Virus record (IMG/VR): IMGVR_UViG_3300036823_000156
Coordinates: 19,960-83,959 of that record
DNA length: 64,000 bases
Source: a virus
Strand: one strand, 5' to 3'
Below the pieces are notes generated by a model. The model was given only the letters and a program-made list of their open reading frames with translations, did no database searches and was not told the DNA's origin. The position numbers and the translations under genes were made by a program. Positions 44,519 to 52,531 of this stretch are shown here, piece after piece. Every line of letters starts with the position of its first letter. The first letter of the stretch is position 1.

Positions 44519-45035
44519 GGGCACGCACCTCCTTGATCAACTCCTGCCACGTCAACGTGGTGTTGCGGTGATGGCCCAACGCGGTGGCCAGCTCGCCGTG
44601 CAGATCAAGCACCGCCTCGGCCGCGCTGTCCTGCTGTTGGAGGAGGTGTACCAGCTCCAGCATGTTGGCCCAGCTGCCGGTGGCCGGGTCGACCTCCAGC
44701 GCCTTGGCCAGTTCGGCCTCGTGCGACTCGGGGGCGGGCGGGACCAGGCGGTGGTAGACGGGCCACTGCTGCAGGGTCGCGGCGGCCAGCACCACGGCAC
44801 CGGGGCCGAAGTTGGTACCCAGCTGCTGCAGGCCCTGCAGCAGTGGGGCGGGGAACTGGTTCTGGTAGCGCTGCAGCATGGCCTGGGCGAACTCCTGCAC
44901 GGTGTCCGGGACGTCCTCGGCATCGGCGTCCTGCCATTCGCCGAGGAAGTAGCGTGCCCACTCGTGCGTCCAGGGCGGCAGGGTGGTCTCGACGACCTGC
45001 AGGGCTTCCTTGAGCGGATTCTTCTTCGGTGGCAT
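44508..45035 (-). CDS. hypothetical helical protein, 175 aa
   Basis: ATG 45035 follows GGAGAACGA. Almost entirely helical, with Gln-rich segments ('EFAQAMLQRYQNQFPAPLLQ') and 'ATLQQWPVYHRLVPPAP'. No motif recognised. Confidence 0.55.
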   Translation of the reverse strand: MPPKKNPLKEALQVVETTLPPWTHEWARYFLGEWQDADAEDVPDTVQEFAQAMLQRYQNQFPAPLLQGLQQLGTNFGPGAVVLAAATLQQWPVYHRLVPPAPESHEAELAKALEVDPATGSWANMLELVHLLQQQDSAAEAVLDLHGELATALGHHRNTTLTWQELIKEVRAHVG

Positions 45036-45188
45036 TCGTTCTCCAGTTGTGAGTGGGGACGAAAGAGTGCGACGACGGCTGGCTGGATCAACCACTTCCG
45101 GGCGCCTGCGAGAGATCGCGTCGCACCGTCCGTCGACCTTGAAACCTTCCTGGCGGGTTGGCAGGTCGACACCGTCGTCACACTCAGC

Positions 45189-45218
45189 GCCGGAGAGAGC
45201 GATGAAACTCTCTCCGGC
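45189..45218 (-). terminator. hairpin GCCGGAGAGAG/CTCTCTCCGGC
   Basis: An 11-base-pair perfect stem with an eight-base loop in the gene-free stretch 45036-45509. That stretch also holds the hairpin at 45302 and a CACACTC/GAGTGTG dyad near 45345; I see no gene in it. Confidence 0.5.
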
Positions 45219-45301
45219 TCACTCCTCGGGGAGCAGCGACAATCAGGGGGCTTCTTGTCGTTTGGGGGTTTCCCGAGGAAGTCTGGGTCTATCCGGGGTG
45301 T

Positions 45302-45331
45302 GCCGGGCGGGGTCTCACCTCCCCGCCCGGC
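45302..45331 (-). terminator. hairpin GCCGGGCGGGG/CCCCGCCCGGC
   Basis: An 11-base-pair perfect stem with an eight-base loop, the stronger of the two hairpins between 45036 and 45509. It would end transcripts coming from the gene at 45722. Confidence 0.55.
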
Positions 45332-45509
45332 CTATCACCCACCCACACTCAGAGTGTGGCCTGGACCCGCTCGATCGACGAGGCAACATGGGGACACACA
45401 GTCCACTGGCCGGTCGACGGGAAGTTGTCGCGAGTTTAGCAGTGCCGCGGCCGGTCCGGCATAAGGTCGTGGGTGCCACTGGGCCCCTGACCGGACCGGC
45501 CTCGGCACG

Positions 45510-45722
45510 TCAGGCGTGCAGAGCGGCCACGTGGTCGATCGCGGCGTGCGCGGCGGTGATGTACTCCAGGGTCGGATCCTTGCGGATCTCCTGACCCGGC
45601 ACGTACTCGTCCCACACCGCCTTCTGCAGAGCGTAGGGCACGAGCTTCCAGTGCCGGAAGCACATCAGCAGTCGAGGTGCCACTTCTTTGGCGCACCCTC
45701 GGGCGTGGCACTTGTGCCCCAT
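45510..45722 (-). CDS. small Cys/His protein, 70 aa
   Basis: ATG 45722 with GAGAGCG upstream. 'MGHKCHARGCAKEV' and 'CFRHWKLV' supply three Cys and three His in the first 25 residues, a likely zinc-binding site, followed by helices. It lies directly downstream of hairpin array III. Confidence 0.6.
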   Translation of the reverse strand: MGHKCHARGCAKEVAPRLLMCFRHWKLVPYALQKAVWDEYVPGQEIRKDPTLEYITAAHAAIDHVAALHA

Positions 45723-45741
45723 GCGCTCTCCTGTTCTTGTC

Positions 45742-46259
45742 GCCAACCGGGCGACCGAATGTGGGTCGCGTGAACTTATGGCCCGGCTGGCCGCCATGGG
45801 ATGAGTGTCGCGTGCGAATGAGCCAGCCGGGGGTCGTTAGCCATTGGGATTCGGGACACAGTGGGCCGCCCGGCTGGCGCCATCCGTTGAGGTGGGGTGC
45901 CTTTTTGGCCAAACGGGCGGACGTTAGACGGGCAGCTCCCTAATCCAGACTACTCAGGTCCGGCCAATCGGGACTTCGCACGAGTGACTAGCTCGCACTC
46001 GGTGTTAGTCAGACACACTGCCCTGCTTGGGATCCGACCGCTCGGCTGGCGACTCAAGATGGAGCCCGGAACGTGATGGCCAGTCGAGAGGTCGGATGGC
46101 CAGCCGGGCGGTCGGGGAGTGTTGGGGCCCGCGGAGAAGTGGACCGCCCGGCTGGCGCGAGTCAATGGTGTCGCGTGTCAGCGTTGGCCAACCGGGCGGG
46201 GCCTCCGCCCGGCTGGTACGTCCCTGCTTGGAGAACGCGATCAAGTGACCAGCCGGGCG
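45742..46259 (-). repeat. hairpin array III: about six hairpins with shared arms
   Basis: Inverted-repeat pairs of the array I type at 45742-45791, 45866-45920, 46034-46095, 46099-46156, 46144-46199 and 46205-46259; a further weaker pair shares the arm at 45784. Loops carry cores such as GCGACCCA, GGCTCCA, GCGGGCCCCA and GTTCTCCA. The arm at 46144-46156 can pair either left or right, so two alternative folds exist. The array fills the whole gap between the genes at 46264 and 45722. Confidence 0.7.
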
Positions 46260-46263
46260 AATG

Positions 46264-46677
46264 TCAGTTGCTGTGGTCGTAGGGCCAGCCGTGCTTCTCG
46301 GCGCACGTGGGGCCGTACCCGTTCTTGATCGACTCCTCGCGGGTCAGCGGAAGGCCGCAGTTGCAACACACACCGTACAGGGCGCCGAACTCGGCGGCCT
46401 GCTCGGCGGTGATCTTGTCCACCGAGGACAGGCGGTAGATCGCACCCTTGGCGTACTCCCACTTGGCCCGAGCGCCCACTTCTTCGGGTGGTGCCAGGAT
46501 CTTGGCGTACAGCCGGCCCGAGCCGTGCCTGGCCTGCACCACCTTGTAGACCCGGTCCTCGAAGACGTAGACGCCGGCCTCGGTGATCGGCGGTCGGGGC
46601 GCGGTCGTACCCTGCGCGCAGTCGCGCACCTGGGCCACCGTCTCGTGCGCGTGGTGGCAGTGTCCACACTGGATCAC
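46264..46677 (-). CDS. zinc-binding protein with two Cys clusters, 137 aa
   Basis: GTG 46677 overlaps the upstream stop (GTGA). 'IQCGHCHHAHETVAQVRDCA' near the start and 'CCNCGLPLTREESI...CAEKHG' at the end give two probable zinc sites; the last is a type often seen in actinophage proteins of unknown role ('NGYGPTCAEKHG'). The middle is beta-rich. Confidence 0.65.
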   Translation of the reverse strand: MIQCGHCHHAHETVAQVRDCAQGTTAPRPPITEAGVYVFEDRVYKVVQARHGSGRLYAKILAPPEEVGARAKWEYAKGAIYRLSSVDKITAEQAAEFGALYGVCCNCGLPLTREESIKNGYGPTCAEKHGWPYDHSN

Positions 46678-46844
46678 TCGTCCGCCTCCTTCCGCTTCGG
46701 GTCGACCACGAGAATCATCATCCCCGCGTACGCGATGCAGAAGGCCAGGAGCGGCGACAAGATCCATCCCATCAGATCGTTGTTACTGGCCAAGGACACC
46801 ATGGCGGTGCCCCAGGACAACAGGAGGATGGAAAACTTGATCAT
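46674..46844 (-). CDS. membrane protein with two spans, 56 aa
   Basis: From ATG 46844 (overlap ATGA with the previous gene) to TGA 46674 (overlap GTGA with the next). Hydrophobic segments near 3-19 and 24-46 ('WILSPLLAFCIAYAGMMILV'), then a charged tail. Coupling on both sides supports it. Confidence 0.6.
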   Translation of the reverse strand: MIKFSILLLSWGTAMVSLASNNDLMGWILSPLLAFCIAYAGMMILVVDPKRKEADE

Positions 46845-46936
46845 CCGATCACCAGCGCCAGCGTGATCACGATGACGACGAAGAAGACGGCGAGCAGGAA
46901 GACGCCCGCGTCGCTGCCGGGTTCGGGTTCGGTCAC
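46841..46936 (-). CDS. single-span membrane peptide, 31 aa
   Basis: GTG 46936 overlaps the upstream stop. After ten polar residues the chain is hydrophobic to its end ('GVFLLAVFFVVIVITLALVI'). Probably a small membrane protein acting with the 56-residue neighbour. Confidence 0.55.
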   Translation of the reverse strand: MTEPEPGSDAGVFLLAVFFVVIVITLALVIG

Positions 46937-47340
46937 TTGGCGCCTGCCTTGTTCTTCAGCCACTCCTTGCCGGTCAGGCGGCGCAGGGTGGTGACGGACT
47001 TGGTGTCGGTGATCTGCGCCCACAGCTTGGGGTGCTGGGTCTGCAGCAACGCCTTGCCGTCCTTCGTGATCTCCGTGCGATCACCGGTGCCCAGCCGGAG
47101 GATGAAGTCCAGCTTGGCGGAGTCGAGGTTGAGCTTGTTCTCGATGCGGTCCAGTCCGAGGTTCTCGACCTCGGCCTTGATCGCCGCCACCAGCAGGTCG
47201 TGTTCGGCCTGCAGTCCTTCGGCCTGCTTGGCGGCGGCGTCCTTGCGGCTGTAGCTGGCGTCGTAGCCGGCCAACAGCTTGCCGATCCTCGATCGGCCGT
47301 CGAACTCGTATGTCGGAGGCTTCGTTTCGTTGGTGTGCAT
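46933..47340 (-). CDS. hypothetical helical protein, 135 aa
   Basis: ATG 47340. Helical with a coiled-coil-like section ('KDAAAKQAEGLQAEHDLLVA') and a C-terminal 'LRRLTGKEWLKNKAGAK'. No family recognised. Confidence 0.55.
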   Translation of the reverse strand: MHTNETKPPTYEFDGRSRIGKLLAGYDASYSRKDAAAKQAEGLQAEHDLLVAAIKAEVENLGLDRIENKLNLDSAKLDFILRLGTGDRTEITKDGKALLQTQHPKLWAQITDTKSVTTLRRLTGKEWLKNKAGAK

Positions 47341-47455
47341 CGTTTCCTCGCAGGTGAGAGTTTTCGGAGGCTTCGTGTTCTGACGATTCGTGTTCTGAGG
47401 ATTCGTGTGTGGTGTGTGAGTGATTGGTTGCTACGCGCCGGAGCGCGCCTTCTGC

Positions 47456-47569
47456 GTGGCCCTAGGGGATTCGAACCCCTGTCTCCGTGACTTCACGGGT
47501 CCACCGGGGCCGCCGGCAAGCAGGACGAGGAGAGGTCAGGGTGTCTTGGGCCGCTAAACGATCGGGCCG
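47456..47569 (-). other. tRNA-like sequence with unresolved anticodon region
   Basis: Minus strand: GGCCC (47568-47564), a D-arm like that of tRNA-Glu ('GTTTAGCGGCCCAAGAC'), then about 60 bases without a normal anticodon arm, a CCGTG-AAGT-CACGG hairpin, a good T-arm (AGGGG-TTCGAAT-CCCCT, 47480-47464) and GGGCC. Acceptor, D and T parts fit a tRNA, the middle does not. It is either a degenerate tRNA or another tRNA mimic. The rest of 47341-47891 shows no gene. Confidence 0.45.
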
Positions 47570-47867
47570 TAAGGTTTCCGTTGTGCCTGGTGCATGCCGT
47601 CCGAGCCCGCGCTCGTGTCATCGCGCAAGGACCGTGGGGTATGACGTGTTGTTCGTGGTGCCAGGCCACCATTCAGTTGTCAGGAAGACGGTCGCACAGC
47701 CGCTGTCCTGGCCGGTCAGGGCCTCTCTAGCGGGGCGATGACGGGAACGTTAGTGCACGGTGCCGGGTCGCGCAACCCTCCAGCAGGATCAGAGAGGTCG
47801 ACGGTCTTGTTTTGGCTGGTCAGACGGCCCAAAAAATTTCTGGCCCATTTTTCTTGATCAAACCCGT

Positions 47868-47873
47868 TATTGT
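47868..47873 (+). promoter_or_regulatory. TATTGT site of the TGTACA family
   Basis: The plus strand reads CCCGTTATTGTACATTTC. It resembles the TAGTGTACATT sites, and its neighbourhood is shared almost exactly with the minus strand at 62953-62948 (CCCGTTATTGTACTTTC). No -35 box and no plus-strand gene follow, so this may be a protein-binding site. Confidence 0.35.
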
Positions 47874-47891
47874 ACATTTCGGACATCGGAA

Positions 47892-47931
47892 AGCCCCCGG
47901 TCCACGCCGTGACGTGCGCGAACCGGGGGCT
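47892..47931 (-). terminator. terminator of the lysis operon
   Basis: AGCCCCCGGT (47892-47901) and ACCGGGGGCT (47922-47931) form a perfect ten-base-pair stem, with CTTTCC following on the minus strand, 21 bases after the holin stop. Confidence 0.75.
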
Positions 47932-47951
47932 CCGAGCGCCTGCCTGCGAGT

Positions 47952-48242
47952 TCAGGCGCCCGTCGTGGGCAGTTGCACGTCGTTGGGGGCGTGCTTGGTG
48001 ACGTAGCCGCTCACGAACGCGACCGCGGCCGGCACCAACGGGGCGACCAGCACGTCGACCCAGTCGGGCAGGCCGGGCAGCACCAGCGGGTGCGCGCCCA
48101 CGGCCTGCAGGATGGCCAGCAGCGCGACGCCGCCCAGCCAGGTCCCCACCGACGCGGCGGTGACCTTGCGGGTGGGCTGGCCGGGCACGACCGGCGTGGC
48201 CGGCAGGGGAACGGTGGGGACCGGTTCGGCGGCGTGCGTCAT
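47952..48242 (-). CDS. holin-like membrane protein, 96 aa
   Basis: A Pro-rich start is followed by two hydrophobic segments, about 29-47 ('SVGTWLGGVALLAILQAVGA') and 60-80 ('WVDVLVAPLVPAAVAFVSGY'). Size, two spans and location in the endolysin operon indicate a holin, which makes holes in the membrane at lysis. ATGA overlap with the gene before. Confidence 0.65.
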   Translation of the reverse strand: MTHAAEPVPTVPLPATPVVPGQPTRKVTAASVGTWLGGVALLAILQAVGAHPLVLPGLPDWVDVLVAPLVPAAVAFVSGYVTKHAPNDVQLPTTGA

Positions 48243-48394
48243 GCGCTGACTCCCGTCAGGTCGATGATGACGGCGATCGCGGCCACGATGCCGGCGACGA
48301 TGGCCAGCGCGATGCGCCACGTCGGGGCGGTCGCGGCGATCGCGAAGGCCAGGAACATCAGGGCGGCGGCCAGCAGCGCGAAGATGATCTTCAT
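48239..48394 (-). CDS. small membrane protein, second holin candidate, 51 aa
   Basis: Two hydrophobic helices ('IIFALLAAALMFLAFAIAAT' and 'IALAIVAGIVAAIAVIID') with a very short loop. It lies between the endolysin part of the operon and the holin-like gene, so it may be a holin partner or antiholin. Confidence 0.6.
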   Translation of the reverse strand: MKIIFALLAAALMFLAFAIAATAPTWRIALAIVAGIVAAIAVIIDLTGVSA

Positions 48395-48843
48395 GAGGCC
48401 GGCACCGCCCGGGTCGCGTTCCACTGCGCCACCGTCATGCCCGGCGTGTCGTCGGGCACGAGGTAGCGGCGCAGGTGGTGCATGGCCACGTACAGGTCGA
48501 CGCTGGACCAGTTCTCCCAGGTGTCCACCACGAGGTTGTGGTCGGACCCGTCGGGGGTGTGGGCGATCATCGTGCCGCCGACCGCACCGACGTACATGGT
48601 CGCCTCGCGCCACCACTCGCCGCGGTGCGCGAAGTCGTCGAAGGCGGGCGGCCGGACCGGCGGGGCCCACTCGGTGCACGAGTCGGGGACCTCGAAGATC
48701 CCGCCGTGCGGCATCGCCTCCCAGCGCTGGGCGTCGTCGACCTGCAGCACGTTGTCGAAGGTCCACATCCGGGCCGGGTGGTCGGTGATCTCGTCACCCT
48801 CGACGACCTCGTAGGTGTGCGGGTGCGCGGCGGCGTACTTCAT
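48391..48843 (-). CDS. hypothetical protein of the lysis operon, 150 aa
   Basis: ATG 48843 overlaps the endolysin stop (ATGA). Many Trp, His and Asp residues ('HRGEWWREATMYVGAVGG', 'DTWENWSSVDLYVAMHH'). No membrane span. No family recognised; position suggests a role in lysis or wall binding. Confidence 0.55.
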   Translation of the reverse strand: MKYAAAHPHTYEVVEGDEITDHPARMWTFDNVLQVDDAQRWEAMPHGGIFEVPDSCTEWAPPVRPPAFDDFAHRGEWWREATMYVGAVGGTMIAHTPDGSDHNLVVDTWENWSSVDLYVAMHHLRRYLVPDDTPGMTVAQWNATRAVPAS

Positions 48844-49754
48844 GCGGTCGCCACCGGCGGCTGCAGGGTGACCGTCCAGCCGGCACCGAGGACCGCGGCG
48901 AATGCGGTCTCCATGTCGGCCACGCTCGTGCCGCCGCCCAGGTGCGCGTCCACGGCGGCCAGCAGGGCGGCCTGGTTGGCCGGCAGCGCCCCGGCGATCT
49001 TGGTGACGTTGGCCGACGTGCTGGCGATGGCCAGCGCCATCGGTCCGGCCGTGTTGACGCCGGTGGTGCCGGGCAGGTATTTGCGCAGGAAGAAGCCGAC
49101 GGTGCCGGGCGCCGGGTTCTCGGGAATCTTGTCGGTGAACTGCACGTCGATCTCCTCGGTCGGTGCGGGGGCGGTGGTGGCGGGCAGCGGGACCAGGATC
49201 CAGTCCTTGTCGTCCGCGCTGCCGGCGATGGTGATGCTGGTGGTGTTGTCCTGCCAGATGTTGACGTAGGGCGGCATGTCCTTCTTGGACCCGGCACCGA
49301 CGTAGAAGTCGGTGATGCCCGCGTCGTGGCAGGCGATCAGCACCTCGGAGAACCCGTAGATGCCGATCCTGCCCTTCCAGCCGCCCAGCTTCAGGGTGTT
49401 GCGGAAGGACCGGACGTAGACCAGCATGCCGGGGATGTTGCGGGACGAGACGTGCTCGTCGACGGCGGGCAGCGCGTTCTCGGTGAAGGCGATCTTCTTC
49501 TTGCGGGCGTCGGCCAGGAACGCGTTGGCGTGCGCCGCACCGGCCGCCCCGCCGCCGGAGATGTCGGTGGACAGATTCTCGTAGGCCAGAATCAGCAGTA
49601 GCCGGTGCTCGACGTAATCGGCGTACTGGGCCGCCGTCATGTCCTTGGCGGAGTTCGGGGTGCCGACGTAGCCCAGCCAGCCCTGCGCCCCGTCGGCCAG
49701 CAGTGTCACGGCCGAGGGGTGGTTGATCCCGTCGGCGATGTAGCCCTGGGTCAT
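48840..49754 (-). CDS. endolysin with DUF1906-like glycoside-hydrolase domain
   Basis: The 304-residue product starts 'MTQGYIADGINHPSAVTLLA' and continues with 'WLGYVGTPNSAKDMTAAQYA', 'LLILAYENLSTDISGG' and 'GIYGFSEVLIACHDAGITDF', the barrel pattern of DUF1906 (Rv2525c-like) glycoside-hydrolase-like domains used by Streptomyces phage lysins. A linker near 190 leads to a helical domain of about 100 residues that may bind the wall. The acidic residues expected in such a site are visible (Asp9, Glu58), but activity is inferred. Confidence 0.75.
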   Translation of the reverse strand: MTQGYIADGINHPSAVTLLADGAQGWLGYVGTPNSAKDMTAAQYADYVEHRLLLILAYENLSTDISGGGAAGAAHANAFLADARKKKIAFTENALPAVDEHVSSRNIPGMLVYVRSFRNTLKLGGWKGRIGIYGFSEVLIACHDAGITDFYVGAGSKKDMPPYVNIWQDNTTSITIAGSADDKDWILVPLPATTAPAPTEEIDVQFTDKIPENPAPGTVGFFLRKYLPGTTGVNTAGPMALAIASTSANVTKIAGALPANQAALLAAVDAHLGGGTSVADMETAFAAVLGAGWTVTLQPPVATA

Positions 49755-49921
49755 GACACTTCCAGCGGCGGCAGCGAGAAGTTGTCACCGGTGTCGATGA
49801 CGATCTGGTGCACCTCGTCGACCTCGCAGTGGTGGAAATTGCCCATCGGCGTCACGTCCGGCTTGCACCAGCAGTCGGCGCCTTCGGTGTGCACCTTGAC
49901 GTTCTCGTCCAGTTCGGTCAT
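49751..49921 (-). CDS. small Cys/His acidic protein, 56 aa
   Basis: From ATG 49921 to TGA 49751. 'GADCWCKPDVTPMGNFHHCE' gives a Cys-x-Cys and a His-His-Cys group, a likely zinc site. Overlaps at both ends couple it to the endolysin and to the basic peptide upstream. Confidence 0.6.
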   Translation of the reverse strand: MTELDENVKVHTEGADCWCKPDVTPMGNFHHCEVDEVHQIVIDTGDNFSLPPLEVS

Positions 49922-50052
49922 CTCTTGCCCCTCGGTCGTTTGTGCGCGTGTGAGCGCGATCGGTGCTTGCGCCGTATCCTCTTCGACGGCACGATCCGGC
50001 CCGTCTTGTTCGCCGTCCTCCTCGGCAGATCCCCCGTCGGCTCACCATCCAC
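49918..50052 (-). CDS. highly basic small protein, 44 aa
   Basis: GTG 50052 is preceded by a perfect AGGAGGT at five bases. The C-terminal half ('SKRIRRKHRSRSHAHKRPRG') is strongly basic and could bind nucleic acid or the cell envelope. It is coupled by ATGA to the next gene. Confidence 0.6.
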   Translation of the reverse strand: MDGEPTGDLPRRTANKTGRIVPSKRIRRKHRSRSHAHKRPRGKR

Positions 50053-50062
50053 AGTGGACCTC

Positions 50063-52048
50063 CTACTGGTGGTTGTTGTACAACGAGTAGGAAACGGGCA
50101 CGTCGGTGTTCGCCAGGAACGTTCCCGAACCACCCGATCGCCAGCACAGGCAGAACCGCACGGCACCGTCGACCAGATCGCCGTCGGCCACGGTAAACCA
50201 CTGGCGTGCGTTGCAACCGGCAATGTTGCCGTCCGGGTTGACACCGCCCATGCCTTCGTACGTGCCGGGCGCCGGGAAAGAAGGGCTACCCAGCTGCCGT
50301 ACCAGGTTGCCGTCCGTATCCACCACCCCGATGTCGTAGTACGTGCCGGCGCCGGACAGGACGGTGAACCCGTACTCGGCGGACACCTGGTCGCCCGCGA
50401 CGGCCGAGATCGACTCCTCGGTGCCCGCGATCGGCAGATAGGCGCCGCCGGTGTTCACCGCGCCCACGTTGCCGGTGACGATGAAGCCCGACGCGATCGA
50501 CATGGCGGCACCACCGCCGCCGGAGGGCGCGTCCTCCCAGGACATGCCGATGTCGGCGCCGGAATTGGCCATGATGACCTGGCCCGGGGTGCCGACGGGG
50601 AAGCGGGAGACGGTGCCGGCGCCGGTGCCCACGACCAGGTCGCCGACGGTGGTCACGGTGGATAGCGGGATGCCGTCGCCCGAGCCACCGCCGCTCGGGG
50701 TGGCCGGGACCCAGCGGGAGGCCGCCGCGTCGAAGGCCAGCACCTGCTGGTCGGTGACGCCGGTGGGGTCGACGTCGGTCAGGTCGCCCAGGACCGGCTC
50801 GCGGAAGGCGGTCAGCGAGCTGATCGACAGCGGCACGCCGGCATCGTCGGTGTTGCCGTACCCGATGACGGTGGCCGCCGCGTCGATGTTGGCGTAGTCG
50901 GTGGTGCCCTTCGCGATCGCACACTCCACCAGGGACACCTTGGCGTGCGCGCCGAGCACGACCGAGTAGTTCTGCGGGCTCTTGAAAAAGCACCCGTTGG
51001 CGAACACCCAGCCGACCCGGTTCGGGTCGGGGTCGCCCTCGGGGATGCCGGTGTCGTCGGGGTCGGCGAACAGCGCGCCGGTGAACCCCGCGTCGCCGGG
51101 CAGCGTGTAGTCCGGGTCCACGGACAGGTCGAGGTAGCAGCCGTAGAGGTGCACGTCGGCCGCCGGGGGCGCCAGCTGCTGCAGACCGTCCGCGTGTGCC
51201 CCGGCGGCCGGGCGGGTGTCGTGCACGTAGCAGTACTCCAGTACCGGGCCTTGCGTGTAGGTGCGACCGAACTGGAAGGCGTCGTCGCCGTGCTGCGTGA
51301 TCTCGCACAGCCGGATCGTGACGCCCGAACCGCCCGAGAACGCCCGGCCCAGCGCGGTGATCTTGCACTGGGAGAACACCCGGCCGTGCTCCAGGCCGGT
51401 GTTGGCGTCCAGGCGGACCCCGAAATCGGCGTTGCCGCACTCGACGTGCGAATTGGTGACGGTGACGTCGTTGCCCAGCACGATCAGCTCGGAGCAGACG
51501 AAGTGGGTCTTGTCCCACGTCTCGCCGTCGGTGAGGGTGATCGCGTTGTCCGGGTCGTTGTCCGGGTGCGGGGTCAGTTCGCCGGCAGCGAACGGGAAGA
51601 CCGCGCGCGCCTTGGCCAGCTCGTAGGGCCGGGCGGCGCCGGACTGGCCGGCCGGCAGGCTGCCGTCGGCCCCTAGCGGACCGGCCGGGCCGCCGGGCTG
51701 GCCGACCGAGGACAGCGGCACGAACAGCGCCGGGCTGGCCGGGGCCGGGGCGGCCAGGTCGTGCAGGGTGCCCAGCGTGGTCGTGCTCGGCGTGGCCGGC
51801 ACGTGCACCTGGAAGCGCTCCCGCCACACCGGGGTCTGCACGGTGATGATCCAGTCGGCCTCGGCGGTCAGCGTGACCGTGTCCGCGAACGCTCCGGCGA
51901 CCACGTCCACCACGCCGGTCGGCTCGTCGCCGTAGATGATCGAGCCCTCGGCGGTCGCCCGGACCAGCTGAAAGGCCACCGAGCCGGACGCGGTCGGGGT
52001 GTCGGTCAGCGGGTCGCGGATGTCCGCGGTGACGGTGACGGTGCTCAT
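50063..52048 (-). CDS. fibre or depolymerase-like protein with beta-helix
   Basis: A 661-residue protein. Residues 1-90 form a beta-sandwich-like domain, then a short collagen-like stretch ('GQPGGPAGPLGADG') near 117-130. From about 165 to 390 there is a right-handed beta-helix ('VTNSHVECGNADFGVRLDAN', 'VTIRLCEITQHGDDAFQFG', 'HLYGCYLDLSVDPDY'). The end is a Gly-rich beta domain. Although it lies among lysis genes on the minus strand, it looks like a virion fibre or a polysaccharide-binding enzyme. It is a second such protein besides 7215-8438. Confidence 0.7.
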   Translation of the reverse strand: MSTVTVTADIRDPLTDTPTASGSVAFQLVRATAEGSIIYGDEPTGVVDVVAGAFADTVTLTAEADWIITVQTPVWRERFQVHVPATPSTTTLGTLHDLAAPAPASPALFVPLSSVGQPGGPAGPLGADGSLPAGQSGAARPYELAKARAVFPFAAGELTPHPDNDPDNAITLTDGETWDKTHFVCSELIVLGNDVTVTNSHVECGNADFGVRLDANTGLEHGRVFSQCKITALGRAFSGGSGVTIRLCEITQHGDDAFQFGRTYTQGPVLEYCYVHDTRPAAGAHADGLQQLAPPAADVHLYGCYLDLSVDPDYTLPGDAGFTGALFADPDDTGIPEGDPDPNRVGWVFANGCFFKSPQNYSVVLGAHAKVSLVECAIAKGTTDYANIDAAATVIGYGNTDDAGVPLSISSLTAFREPVLGDLTDVDPTGVTDQQVLAFDAAASRWVPATPSGGGSGDGIPLSTVTTVGDLVVGTGAGTVSRFPVGTPGQVIMANSGADIGMSWEDAPSGGGGAAMSIASGFIVTGNVGAVNTGGAYLPIAGTEESISAVAGDQVSAEYGFTVLSGAGTYYDIGVVDTDGNLVRQLGSPSFPAPGTYEGMGGVNPDGNIAGCNARQWFTVADGDLVDGAVRFCLCWRSGGSGTFLANTDVPVSYSLYNNHQ

Positions 52049-52072
52049 GGGCGCCTCTCCTCCAGCAGGAGT

Positions 52073-52531
52073 CTACCGGGGTCGCACAAGGCTGACGACC
52101 TGCGCGTATTCGTTGTCGTCGAGCAGGTCCAGCAACGCGACGGCCTGCGTGACCGGGTCGGCCGGATCACCGGCCAGCGCGGTCCGCCGGGAGCGCTGGG
52201 CGGCCCGGGCGCCCCGCATCCCGCCCTTGCGCCACACCAGCACCTGCCACAGGCCTCCGGTCAGCAGCAGCTCGAACAGCGCCAGGATCCCCCACGCCAC
52301 GATGGCGGGAGCCTGCTGCCCGGGCGGGATCGGTGGTCCGGGGGCGACCGCGTGCCGCTCGATCGCGTAGATCATCACCAAGAAAATTCCGGATTCCAGC
52401 AGCACCAGGCCCCGGGTGAAGAAGTTGCGCCACGGCGAGCCGAACGTCACGAACACCAGCATGAACACGAAACTGAGCAGACCGATCATCGACTGCAATC
52501 CGGTGACGACGTCGTTCACCAGCACCATCAT
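52073..52531 (-). CDS. membrane protein with three spans, 152 aa
   Basis: Hydrophobic segments near 14-32, 42-58 and 77-98 ('AIVAWGILALFELLLTGGLW') are followed by a basic cytoplasmic tail. Coupled by ATGA to the gene upstream. It could be another lysis or membrane-remodelling protein; no family recognised. Confidence 0.6.
   Translation of the reverse strand: MMVLVNDVVTGLQSMIGLLSFVFMLVFVTFGSPWRNFFTRGLVLLESGIFLVMIYAIERHAVAPGPPIPPGQQAPAIVAWGILALFELLLTGGLWQVLVWRKGGMRGARAAQRSRRTALAGDPADPVTQAVALLDLLDDNEYAQVVSLVRPR

Noticed and set aside
44983-45594. Plus-strand gene in the gap 45036-45509
   Set aside because: The frame crosses two strong hairpins and neighbouring minus-strand genes, is low in complexity and has no start signal.
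47456-47569. tmRNA
   Set aside because: The T-arm end resembles one, but no 5' GGGG...alanine-acceptor half, no G-U pair and no tag frame could be found within 400 bases upstream.
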